A stretch of DNA of 64,000 bases from positions 62,001 to 126,000 of the forward strand of contig MGOY01000018.1 of the NCBI GenBank assembly GCA_001797275.1. Direction: 5' to 3'. Origin of the DNA: Clostridiales bacterium GWF2_38_85. GTDB taxonomy: Bacteria; Bacillota; Clostridia; Oscillospirales; CAG-382. The position numbers and the translations under genes were made by a program. Within the stretch, counting starts at the first letter, position 1, and each line of letters opens with the position of its first letter. The notes under the pieces are model-generated. The model was not told the origin of the DNA. It made no database searches and saw only the letters and a list, made by a program, of their open reading frames with translations. Below, one piece after another: positions 27,866 through 35,781 of this stretch.

Positions 27866-28744
27866 GTGAATTTATTAGCTCAATTGAACGCGGCAATGCA
27901 ATACGTTGAAGCACACATTGACGATGACATGGCACTTGGTGATGTTTCTTCGGTTACAACCTATTCACCCTACCACTTCGGCAGATTGTTCTACTATATC
28001 GCAGAAATGCCGTTATCGGAGTATATCCGCAAACGCAAACTATCTCTCGCTGCGTCAGAGTTGCAAAGTATCGATGTGAAAGTCATTGATTTAGCGGTAA
28101 AATATGGTTACGACAGTGCTGACAGCTTCACACGGGCGTTTGTCAAACAACATAGCGTGACACCCACGGCAGCGCGGAAGTCAGGCGTTACACTTAAAAT
28201 CTTCCCGCCGCTCACCTTTCAAATTAAAATACAGGGGGTAAATGAAATGAACTGGCGAATTGAGGAAAAAGAAGCGTTTGATGTATTCGGCATTGAAAGA
28301 GTTTTCCGTAATGACGAAATGGGCAAGGTGCCTGATTTCTGGACGGAATGTATTCAAAACGGCGAGGATGCGAAATTTGTTGCTGCATCGGGCGAAGCGC
28401 AACCAAAAGTCGGCGCATTGTTGGTAAAAGGAATTTGCGGTTACAGAGATACAGGAACGGACAGTTTTCCGTATATGCTCGGCGTATATAAAACTCCAAA
28501 TTCTAATACTGATGGATACACAACCGTCACTATTCCGAAAACTACATGGACAATCTTCCGTAGTGAGGAGATTGACGGGTTTGGGCAAGCGATCCCCGAA
28601 TTGTTCAAGCGTGCCTACAGCGAATGGCTACCGTCTTCTGGTTATGAAAAAATAGACACAGCGGATTTGGAACTCTATTATTTAACGGAAACAGGAAAAT
28701 GCGCTGAAGAAGTTTGGATTCCCGTGAGAAAAACCGTAATATAA
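27866..28744 (+). CDS. AraC-family regulator with GyrI-like effector-binding domain (second copy)
   Basis: AraC HTH SSVTTYSPYHFGRLFYYIAEMPLSEYIRKRKLSLAASEL; C-term EKEAFDVFGIERVF...GFGQAIPELFKRAYSEWLP; GTG start after AAGGAGG. Confidence 0.85.
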   Translation: MNLLAQLNAAMQYVEAHIDDDMALGDVSSVTTYSPYHFGRLFYYIAEMPLSEYIRKRKLSLAASELQSIDVKVIDLAVKYGYDSADSFTRAFVKQHSVTPTAARKSGVTLKIFPPLTFQIKIQGVNEMNWRIEEKEAFDVFGIERVFRNDEMGKVPDFWTECIQNGEDAKFVAASGEAQPKVGALLVKGICGYRDTGTDSFPYMLGVYKTPNSNTDGYTTVTIPKTTWTIFRSEEIDGFGQAIPELFKRAYSEWLPSSGYEKIDTADLELYYLTETGKCAEEVWIPVRKTVI

Positions 28745-29734
28745 ATGAAACGAGGTCATGCCATGCCTGAAACTAAATCGCGCTTGCTTTTTCTGTTGGA
28801 ACTGCTCAACCGCGAAACAGATGAGGAACACCAAATTACCGTTGCAGAAATCATAGAACGATTAAATATCGAAGGTTTTTCTGCCAACCGTCATACGGTG
28901 GTGAGCGACTTGAATACGCTTACAGCACATGGCATTGATGTGGTGTGCAATAAGAGCCGCCAAAACCAATACTTCATCGGCGACCGCCACTTTGAATTGC
29001 CTGAGCTTACATTATTAGTGGATGCAGTACAGGCAGCTCGGTTTATCCCTGCAAAACAGAGTAAGTCCCTGATTGCAAAACTCTCATCGCTTGCCAGCGT
29101 TCATCAAGCGGACAAGCTCAACCGCCAATTATATATAGATAAACAACCGAAATCGGTCAACGAAGGTGTCCTCTACATAGTAGATCTTATTCATACCGCA
29201 ATCCATGACAAGAAACAAATCGCATTCCAATATTATGAGTATACAGCGGCAAAAAGAAAGGCTTTGAAACATGGTGGACAAGTCTATCGGTTAAGCCCTT
29301 ATGCCCTGATCTGGAAAAACGACTGCTACTATGTGTTGGGCTACTCGGATAACCACAGTAAGGTAGTTAAATTCCGTGTTGATAGAATGGCAAATCCAAA
29401 ATCCACAGATGAAAAAGCAGTTCGTAAACCCAAAGACTTCCGCGTAGAAAATTACGCAAAAATGGTATTTCAGATGTTCGATGAAGAAACCCACACGGTT
29501 ACGCTCCGTTGCGAGAACTGTTTGATGAAATCAATCATTGACCAATTCGGCGAAAAGGTCAAGACGACGATTGTGGATGATAACCATTTCACCGCTGAGG
29601 TAGAAGTTTCGGTCAGCCCCACTTTTTTCGGTTGGATTGTGGGATTTGGTGGTAAAATAGAGATTGTCTCGCCGGACAGCGTTATAGAAAAGTACACTCG
29701 TACCCTAAAAAGTATCATAGAAAAACTGCACTAA
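28745..29734 (+). CDS. WYL-domain transcriptional regulator
   Basis: N-terminal HTH (EEHQITVAEIIERLNIEGFSANRHTVVSDLNTL), WYL-like core YRLSPYALIWKNDCYYVLGYSDNHSKVVKFRVDRM. Confidence 0.87.
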   Translation: MKRGHAMPETKSRLLFLLELLNRETDEEHQITVAEIIERLNIEGFSANRHTVVSDLNTLTAHGIDVVCNKSRQNQYFIGDRHFELPELTLLVDAVQAARFIPAKQSKSLIAKLSSLASVHQADKLNRQLYIDKQPKSVNEGVLYIVDLIHTAIHDKKQIAFQYYEYTAAKRKALKHGGQVYRLSPYALIWKNDCYYVLGYSDNHSKVVKFRVDRMANPKSTDEKAVRKPKDFRVENYAKMVFQMFDEETHTVTLRCENCLMKSIIDQFGEKVKTTIVDDNHFTAEVEVSVSPTFFGWIVGFGGKIEIVSPDSVIEKYTRTLKSIIEKLH

Positions 29735-29756
29735 TAAAGACTTTATGAAGATTAGT

Positions 29757-29797
29757 AAATCGAGGTGGTCGAAATAATGACCACCTCGATTTGTTTT
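29757..29797 (+). terminator. Rho-independent terminator after the WYL gene
   Basis: Perfect 14-bp stem AAATCGAGGTGGTC / GACCACCTCGATTT with 8-nt loop, followed by T-rich TGTTTT. Confidence 0.85.
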
Positions 29798-29817
29798 GCA
29801 AAAAAGCTCTTGGAAAA

Positions 29818-29857
29818 GTGTTCAGTTTGAGTTATAATATCTGTACGGTGTTCAGTT
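29818..29857 (+). promoter_or_regulatory. XRE promoter with two GTGTTCAGTT operator-like repeats
   Basis: GTGTTCAGTT at 29818-29827 and 29848-29857 flank TATAAT upstream of the XRE gene. Confidence 0.6.
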
Positions 29858-29890
29858 AAAACAGTACAACACAGAAAGCGGTGAATCATA

Positions 29891-30292
29891 GTGAGTGATG
29901 AATTAACATTTGGCTCGTTTATTCGAAAGAAACGGCTGGAATCTGAGCCGTATATTTCTCTTCGCAAGCTGGCTGAGCAGCTTGACATATCCCCGGTGTA
30001 CATGAGCAATATCGAGAACGACCGCAATCCCGCCCCCAAAGACGATATTTTAGAACATATGTCTCAGATTTTGAAGTTGCATAAGCTGGAGCGGGAGCAG
30101 CTTTACGAATTGGCTGCAAAATCCAAGACCTACACCGCAGTCCCCGGCGATTTGCCAGAATACATTTCGGCAAACGAACTTGCGCGAGTTGCCCTGCGCA
30201 TAGCAAAGGATGTGGACGCAACTGACAAGGAATGGACAGAGTTTATTGAGAAACTCAAAAATCGAAGCAAACAGGAGGAAAACAAAGAATGA
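29891..30292 (+). CDS. XRE-family HTH repressor
   Basis: ISLRKLAEQLDISPVYMSNIENDRNPAP. Confidence 0.88.
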   Translation: MSDELTFGSFIRKKRLESEPYISLRKLAEQLDISPVYMSNIENDRNPAPKDDILEHMSQILKLHKLEREQLYELAAKSKTYTAVPGDLPEYISANELARVALRIAKDVDATDKEWTEFIEKLKNRSKQEENKE

Positions 30293-30897
30293 ATCCACGC
30301 TACTACCGCCCAGAAGTCCTCGAAACCATTGCGCGGAACGTGATATCCAAGTATGACGGTTCTTTGTTAACCGTACCAGCTCCCATCCCTGTTGAGACCA
30401 TTATGGAGATGGTCTACGGATTGAAAATCGAATTTCAATTCATCCGCAACAATGGACGCGTTTTGGGCGAAACCGTCTTTGAAGATGCCACCGTGCCAAT
30501 TTACGAGCGTGAGGGTGGCGAAGGATACAAACTGATGCGCGTCAGGGCTGGAACAGTCATTATCGATGCAAGCCTGATAAATAATCGGCTTGATGGTCGT
30601 TTCCGCTACACTTGCGCTCACGAACTTGCCCACTTTGTTCTGCACAAAGAAATTTACACCGAATCAGGCGAAACCGCCGCAATGACCAATGTAGTGAGAA
30701 GTTCCGAAGCCGACAATACCATTGAGTGGCAAGCTGACCGTTTGGGCAGTTACTTCCTTATGCCCAAAGGCTTAGTTAAGATGGCTTTCTACCGTAATCA
30801 TGGCAATCGAAATATCATTGACTCACTCGCCGATGTGTTTGGTGTTTCCCACAAGGCAATGGAAATTCGCTTGAATGAAATGCGTCTGATAGATTAA
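30289..30897 (+). CDS. ImmA/IrrE-family metallopeptidase
   Basis: HExxH motif in FRYTCAHELAHFVLHKEIY; EWQADRLGSYFLMP; overlaps the XRE stop. Confidence 0.88.
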   Translation: MNPRYYRPEVLETIARNVISKYDGSLLTVPAPIPVETIMEMVYGLKIEFQFIRNNGRVLGETVFEDATVPIYEREGGEGYKLMRVRAGTVIIDASLINNRLDGRFRYTCAHELAHFVLHKEIYTESGETAAMTNVVRSSEADNTIEWQADRLGSYFLMPKGLVKMAFYRNHGNRNIIDSLADVFGVSHKAMEIRLNEMRLID

Positions 30898-30926
30898 TGG
30901 CAAGACGACGCATTTTTTTAACAATA

Positions 30927-30946
30927 GTGTTCAGTTTATACTGAAC
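30927..30946. promoter_or_regulatory. GTTCAG-N6-CTGAAC palindromic operator-like site
   Basis: GTGTTCAGTTTATACTGAAC contains a perfect inverted repeat overlapping a -10-like TATACT. Confidence 0.6.
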
Positions 30947-30975
30947 GATATTAAGCAAACGGAGGGATTTACAAT

Positions 30976-31173
30976 ATGACCCAACAACACATCACAGAGG
31001 ATAGCATTGTGTTATGTCCAATTTGCAAAAGGGGTAAAATTATCATTGAGGAAAAGGACGCCGATGACGTTCCGTTACAGCTGATTTTGCCGGGAAGCAA
31101 GCGCAAAGCTCGATGGTATATCAAGTGCAATGTCTGCAAAAGTCAGATAGGCATCACCGTAAAGAAACAATAA
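30976..31173 (+). CDS. cysteine-rich KTR-domain protein (conjugative element-associated)
   Basis: VLCPICKRGKI...KARWYIKCNVCKSQIGITVKK, two CxxC pairs. Confidence 0.7.
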   Translation: MTQQHITEDSIVLCPICKRGKIIIEEKDADDVPLQLILPGSKRKARWYIKCNVCKSQIGITVKKQ

Positions 31174-31297
31174 TCAAACAACAGCTCAGCCCGATTCCGT
31201 GGCACCTGTCCTTTGCACCGCAAAGGCTGTCAGTAAAATGAGTTTACAATACTTCGTCAAGTACACCACTCCACGCCTTTTACAGCGTGATGCAGTC

Positions 31298-31341
31298 GGA
31301 GCCTTACAAGTAGCTATTTAGCTATGTGTAAGGCTCCTTTT
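31298..31341 (+). terminator. Rho-independent terminator 1
   Basis: GGAGCCTTACA / TGTAAGGCTCC 11-bp stem followed by TTTTTTT. Confidence 0.85.
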
Positions 31342-31344
31342 TTT

Positions 31345-31381
31345 GTCCTTTCCGTGGCTAAACAGCGGAAAGGACTTTTTT
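31345..31381 (+). terminator. Rho-independent terminator 2
   Basis: GTCCTTTCC / GGAAAGGAC 9-bp stem followed by TTTTTT. Confidence 0.82.
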
Positions 31382-31463
31382 ATGCGCTATTACAACGCTC
31401 GCGCCTCACCGAGTTTTGATTTCAACCTTTTATAACTGTGAAATCAAAATTTTGGAGGTAAAT

Positions 31464-31952
31464 ATGAAGAACTATCAGGACAGCGACTACGCTGCCAACA
31501 AGTACGCAAGTGGTATCGTGTACCGCTTTACCACTCAGACCATTGAAGTCACGCTGGAAGATTATCTGCGTGAAAACTCCGGCAAGTCCGAAGCGGACTT
31601 CGCGGAACTCAAAGCTCAATCCGACAAGCTTTTTCATGAGCAGGACAGGAGCGAAGGTCGCCAACGCAAGAAGATGGTGTCGATCCACAACATAGAGGAA
31701 ACCGAATTGGTTGCACTTCCCTCACCAGAGGACGTGAATCAGGAAGAAGCTGAGAAACAAACGCGGTGTCAGATTGTCAACCGCGCTCTTGCTGCGCTCA
31801 CCGAAATTCAGCGGAGACGGTATTTGCAATACCATGTCAACGGCTTGACTCTGCGACAAATTGCCGAAGTCGAGGGGGTCGTTCATTCCAAAATTCAAAA
31901 GAGCCTGCTGGCTGCTGAAAAGAAAATAAAAAAGATTTTGGCTGATGGGTGA
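31464..31952 (+). CDS. sigma-70 region-4-like DNA-binding protein
   Basis: ALAALTEIQRRRYLQYHVNGLTLRQIAEVEGVVHSKIQKSLLAAEKKIKKIL; ATG 31464 after GGAGG. Confidence 0.78.
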   Translation: MKNYQDSDYAANKYASGIVYRFTTQTIEVTLEDYLRENSGKSEADFAELKAQSDKLFHEQDRSEGRQRKKMVSIHNIEETELVALPSPEDVNQEEAEKQTRCQIVNRALAALTEIQRRRYLQYHVNGLTLRQIAEVEGVVHSKIQKSLLAAEKKIKKILADG

Positions 31953-32380
31953 AAACAGGGGGTACAAAACGGCTTCAAAAGTGCGTTAGGTGAGAGGCTT
32001 GGAAACCTCTTGGGGCGAGAAGCTTGAAAGAGCCACCAACCTCACAACCGAATAAGTCAATTGTCAAACACAATTAATGAAACTCCCGCCCAGTCACAGT
32101 CCGAGCGTTGAAGCCAGCTTTTCCGCTGGTGAGCCGTCGCAGGCAATGAGGGTGGCTCGGCATCAGAATGCGGAGGGGTGGAACTCCCGTGGTGTGACCT
32201 AACCAGTCACCGTTTGACGATTCCCTTATGTGTGAGGGGTGCTGAGAGCAAGTATCGCACGTTGAAAATAGAAACCGGGTCGGTGGGGCGAGATAAATGA
32301 AGCCAATAAGAGCTTCCCACATCTCCAAATGCCCATCTGCCCGGTCGATACATACCACTTTGAGAATAGGAGATAAAAAT
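31953..32380 (+). ncRNA. candidate structured non-coding region upstream of mazF (class unknown)
   Basis: ~430 nt with no convincing CDS and several complementary segments, including nested ACCGGG/CCCGGT, GTGG/CCAC and GAAGC/GCTTC at 32274-32345. Confidence 0.4.
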
Positions 32381-32728
32381 ATGCTAAAGCAAGTAAAACG
32401 CGGCGAAATGTATTATGCCGATTTAGACCCGGCTATCGGAAGTGAGCAGAGTGGATTTCGTCCTGTGCTAATTATCCAAAATGATACAGGCAATCGTCAC
32501 AGCCCAACGGTGGTAATTGCCGCCATCACAGGCAAACCCAAAAAGACAAATATGCCAACACACTATATGATTCCAGTCGAAAACGGATTAGAAGCGCCGT
32601 CTGTTGTTTTATTGGAGCAAGTACGGACGATTGACAAATGCCGTCTTGAACAATACATCGGACATCTTGATGAATCGACAATGAAAGGGATTGACCAAGC
32701 GATTGCGGTCAGTATGGGCTTGAAATAA
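32381..32728 (+). CDS. PemK/MazF-family toxin (endoribonuclease)
   Basis: KRGEMYYADLDPAIGSEQSGFRPVLIIQNDTGNRHSPTVVIAAITGK; ATG 32381 after AGGAG. Confidence 0.9.
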   Translation: MLKQVKRGEMYYADLDPAIGSEQSGFRPVLIIQNDTGNRHSPTVVIAAITGKPKKTNMPTHYMIPVENGLEAPSVVLLEQVRTIDKCRLEQYIGHLDESTMKGIDQAIAVSMGLK

Positions 32729-32922
32729 TGATTGCAAATAAAAAGCAAAAACACAGCGATACCATGCTTTTGACCTTGTGCGCCCATTGTGTTGCACAGT
32801 TTTATAATTCCCCGGAGCATATCGTGCGGCGAGCCAATCAAAATCAGAAGTCTAAAGAGCCGTGCTGTTACTGCTCCTGTAAAAATGGCTGGGATTACAC
32901 GATTAAAAGGAGGACGAAGTGA
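32728..32922 (+). CDS. small cysteine-rich hypothetical protein (zinc-ribbon-like)
   Basis: 64 aa, LCAHC...CCYCSCKNGWDYTIKRR; overlaps the mazF stop. Confidence 0.6.
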   Translation: MIANKKQKHSDTMLLTLCAHCVAQFYNSPEHIVRRANQNQKSKEPCCYCSCKNGWDYTIKRRTK

Positions 32923-33212
32923 TGAATATAACGAACGAAACCCGCAGCGAGAGCTACAACATCATCCGCAAAACCCTCACGGGGCGGCATAAAACTGTCT
33001 TGCAAATTCTGCGTGACTGGGGCGATTTGACCGCCCAAGAAGTCGCAACCGTTCTGCTTTTGGACGGCATTACTCCCACAGACGAACGCAACTTCGCAGC
33101 TCCACGCTTGACAGAGCTTACGGAAGCTAAGTTGGTTCAGGCGGTTGGCAAGAAAATCTGCGAAAAGACCGGGCGTAGGGTTACGGTCTGGTCGGCGGTG
33201 AAAGAGGATTGA
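32919..33212 (+). CDS. small winged-helix-like protein
   Basis: 97 aa, HKTVLQILRDWGDLTAQEVATVLLLDGITPTDERNFAAPRLTELTEAKLVQAVG. Confidence 0.55.
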   Translation: MMNITNETRSESYNIIRKTLTGRHKTVLQILRDWGDLTAQEVATVLLLDGITPTDERNFAAPRLTELTEAKLVQAVGKKICEKTGRRVTVWSAVKED

Positions 33213-33451
33213 GTATGGAACAAAACAGCTTATTGGTTCAGCCCGAAGCGGCTGAACGCCAATCAGAATATATATCCGTTGACGATATGGCTAAGATGCT
33301 CTCGATTGCGAGAGCGACTGCTTATCAGCTAACAAAAATACACGGGTTTCCGTGCTTCTATATAGGGAAACGAATCATCATTCCCCTAAACGCCTTTAAC
33401 GAATGGGCGGTAAATCAAGCAAACAGGAAATCCATCTTTTTAGATAAATGA
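33209..33451 (+). CDS. xis: excisionase-type helix-turn-helix protein
   Basis: YISVDDMAKMLSIARATAYQLTKIHGFPCFYIGKRIIIPLNAFNEWAVNQ directly upstream of the integrase. Confidence 0.82.
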   Translation: MSMEQNSLLVQPEAAERQSEYISVDDMAKMLSIARATAYQLTKIHGFPCFYIGKRIIIPLNAFNEWAVNQANRKSIFLDK

Positions 33452-33462
33452 GGTGAGCGCAG

Positions 33463-34950
33463 ATGGCGAAACACAGAGCAAACGGCGAAGGAACTATCAG
33501 AAAGCGCAAAGACGAACGTTGGGAATCTCGCTACTATGATCCACGCGAAAGTGACCCGAAAAAACAGCGCAAATCCATTATTGCCAAAACGCAAAAAGAA
33601 GTCAAGGATAAGCTGAAAGCGGTGTTGGCTGAAATTTCAGGGGGCGCAACCCTTCTTGTAAACGAAAACCCTACCGTTGCGGAATGGATTCCTTTTTGGT
33701 TGAGTGAATATAAAATATCAGATTTGCGGGACAGCACCTATGAAAGCTATGACCGGCACATCACCAACAACATTATCCCCATCATTGGACATTTAAAGTT
33801 AAGAGAACTTACAGGGCTTCATATCCAGCAAATGTACAACCGCTTGCAGGGAGCGAAAGAAAAAGGCGGTTTTGCGCTTGGCGGTGCATCGGTGGCGAAA
33901 ATCAAAAACATTCTATCAGGTGCGTTGCAACAGGCGATTACCAGCAAAATAATCCGCAGCAACCCTGTTGTCGAAACCACGCCGCCCAAAGTTGAGGACA
34001 GCGACATACAAATTCTGACGAAAGCGGAACAAAAGCATTTCATTTCAGTGTTGCCCTTCTTCAATACAGGCAATATGCTTTCGGTCGCTTTGGCTACTGG
34101 TATGCGAATCGGTGAGCTTTGCGCTCTTGATGTTGCAGACATTAACCGAGAACAGAAATATATCGACATCACTAAAACTGCTGGACGGCGTAAAGACAAA
34201 TATACCGGTGTGGTTTCCATTAAAGTAGGCCCACCGAAAACGAAACACAGTGTCCGCAAAATTCCGCTACTGCCGAGCGTGGAAATCATGCTTGATCGTC
34301 AACTCAAATTGAGTCAGGAGATGTGCGAAAAAGCGGGGGCGAATTGGGTTGATAACACGCTTGTTTTCCCAACCGACGAGGGCAACATACACGATTTAAG
34401 CGGCTTGCGTTCATCTATGAAGCGCATCTTGAAGCGGGCAGGATTGCCTCATATGACGATTCATGCCCTGCGTCACACATACGCCACAACCGCATTGAAC
34501 TCAGGTGTTGCCGCGCAGAATGTTGCCAGAATGCTGGGGCATAAAGACGGAGCAACCACCCTGAAATTCTACGCTCACTATATCAACCTCGAAGCCATGA
34601 CACAGCTTAAAACTTTGGAAGAGCAGAATGTTAGCCACCTCGGTATCACCGCAGAGGAATTGCAGAGCGTAATTCTTGGTGCGGAAGCAGCTTTTGAAAA
34701 AACGAGCATTGGCGACCGCATTGATGAAGCTATAATTAAATCGAAAAATATGCCCCCGAAAAAGAGCGTTGAACAGGTGCTTTCTGTATGCGAGGATATT
34801 CTGTGCCAACCCAATGCAAACCTATCCGCGCAGGAGAAAGAGGTCTTGATGGGTGTGCTTGCACAATACACAGTTATGAAACGACGCATTGCTGAGCAGG
34901 AACGGGCGACGAAAAGCAAAAAGCGAGGGGCAAAAGGGCAAGATAGATGA
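33463..34950 (+). CDS. int: tyrosine-type site-specific integrase
   Basis: ATGMRIGELCALDVADI, HALRHTYATTALNSGVAAQNVARMLGHKDGATTLKFYAHY (R-H-x-x-R-H-Y catalytic pattern). Confidence 0.95.
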   Translation: MAKHRANGEGTIRKRKDERWESRYYDPRESDPKKQRKSIIAKTQKEVKDKLKAVLAEISGGATLLVNENPTVAEWIPFWLSEYKISDLRDSTYESYDRHITNNIIPIIGHLKLRELTGLHIQQMYNRLQGAKEKGGFALGGASVAKIKNILSGALQQAITSKIIRSNPVVETTPPKVEDSDIQILTKAEQKHFISVLPFFNTGNMLSVALATGMRIGELCALDVADINREQKYIDITKTAGRRKDKYTGVVSIKVGPPKTKHSVRKIPLLPSVEIMLDRQLKLSQEMCEKAGANWVDNTLVFPTDEGNIHDLSGLRSSMKRILKRAGLPHMTIHALRHTYATTALNSGVAAQNVARMLGHKDGATTLKFYAHYINLEAMTQLKTLEEQNVSHLGITAEELQSVILGAEAAFEKTSIGDRIDEAIIKSKNMPPKKSVEQVLSVCEDILCQPNANLSAQEKEVLMGVLAQYTVMKRRIAEQERATKSKKRGAKGQDR

Positions 34951-35003
34951 ACCTAATGCAGTTCAGTATCATTCGGAACAATAGCCATTTACATTATTCC
35001 GAA

Positions 35004-35033
35004 CAAGGGTTTTGGGGTGCAAAAAGGCTGATA
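35004..35033 (+). repeat. direct repeat copy A (att-like)
   Basis: caagggttttggggtgcaaaaaggctgata; 29/30 identical to 35519-35548. Confidence 0.85.
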
Positions 35034-35034
35034 A

Positions 35035-35108
35035 CGCGCGTCCTGAAGCGGCGATATGCTGAACAGGAACAGGCAAGCTCAAAGAAATCAAAGCCGAAAG
35101 AGCAGTAA
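35035..35108 (+). pseudogene. C-terminal remnant of a second tyrosine integrase
   Basis: Translates RVLKRRYAEQEQASSKKSKPKEQ*, resembling the tail VMKRRIAEQERATKSKKRGAKGQDR* of the intact integrase. Confidence 0.65.
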
Positions 35109-35168
35109 AAAAGCAATGACGGATTTTTATAATGATATAGCTTAATCAACATTTGCGTTCGCTTATTT

Positions 35169-35417
35169 TTGCGTTTGTGTTTCGGAGCGGATGTCACGGT
35201 AAATGTCCCTGTAAAAGCAGACAATGTCCCTGTAAAACGCAAGGACGAAAGTATAAAAATGCTGCTTGCCAATCCGAATCTGACCGCCGAGGAATTGGCT
35301 TCCACATTCGCGGTGACGGCAAAGACAATCAAGCATGATTTTACCGCTCTCAAAAATGGGGGCAGGATAAAGCGTGGCGGTTCGGATAAGACGGGACATT
35401 GGGAAGTAACTGAGTAA
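35169..35417 (+). pseudogene. winged-HTH C-terminal fragment of an AlbA/RecG-like regulator
   Basis: NVPVKADNVPVKRKDESIKMLLANPNLTAEELASTFAVTAKTIKHDFTALKNGGRIKRGGSDKTGHWEV; no upstream domain present. Confidence 0.45.
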
Positions 35418-35453
35418 ATCGTTCCATCCTGTTTCATCTAAGTTCATCGCCGT

Positions 35454-35477
35454 GGGGGTCAAAATGGGGGTCAAAAT
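35454..35477 (+). repeat. tandem 12-bp repeat GGGGGTCAAAAT x2
   Basis: Perfect tandem copies at 35454-35465 and 35466-35477. Confidence 0.8.
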
Positions 35478-35518
35478 GCGATTTTGAGCCAAGTCGAAAA
35501 TGAGAAACCCAGTCATAG

Positions 35519-35548
35519 CAAGGGTTTTCGGGTGCAAAAAGGCTGATA
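35519..35548 (+). repeat. direct repeat copy B (att-like) abutting tRNA-like sequence
   Basis: caagggttttcgggtgcaaaaaggctgata; 29/30 match to copy A. Confidence 0.85.
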
Positions 35549-35603
35549 GAGCACTTCCTTGGTAAGAATGAGGTCACGGGTTCGATTCCCGTCATCAGCT
35601 CCA
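35542..35603 (+). pseudogene. tRNA-Thr(GGT)-like remnant lacking the D arm; probable attachment site
   Basis: GCTGATA|GAGCACTTCCTTGGTAAGAATGAGGTCACGGGTTCGATTCCCGTCATCAGCTCCA: anticodon loop TTGGTAA, T arm and CCA present; ~14 nt of D arm missing and anticodon stem mismatched. Confidence 0.7.
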
Positions 35604-35609
35604 AAAACA

Positions 35610-35643
35610 CCCACCCTTGTTTCGCAAGGGTGGGTTGCTTTTA
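35610..35643 (+). terminator. Rho-independent terminator downstream of tRNA-like remnant
   Basis: CCCACCCTTG-TTTCG-CAAGGGTGGG then TTGCTTTT. Confidence 0.85.
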
Positions 35644-35781
35644 TATGTAAATGCTCATATTTAGTAATTATTATTTTGTCAAACTAATTTTCATTTTAGG
35701 TTGTTATTTTGTTAACAGTATAGTATAATTGTTTAAAACAAAAATGTATGTTTTACATTTGATTTTGAAAGGAATTTAATT

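Noticed and set aside
1-30000. Numerous minus-strand ORFs of 60-190 aa in the supplied track
   Set aside because: All lie antisense to long, motif-bearing + strand genes, lack recognisable domains and good ribosome-binding sites; treated as shadow ORFs.
31960-32360. ORFs within the non-coding region (32074..32358 minus and the 5' extension of 32297..32728)
   Set aside because: No ribosome-binding site and low-complexity translations; MazF has a clear start at 32381 with AGGAG upstream, so the extension is unsupported.
35153-35417. Intact regulatory gene at the island end
   Set aside because: Only a C-terminal winged-HTH tail is present without start signals or upstream domains; interpreted as a gene fragment.
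35542-35603. Functional tRNA-Thr gene
   Set aside because: The D arm is absent and the anticodon stem is mismatched, so it is unlikely to produce a functional tRNA.
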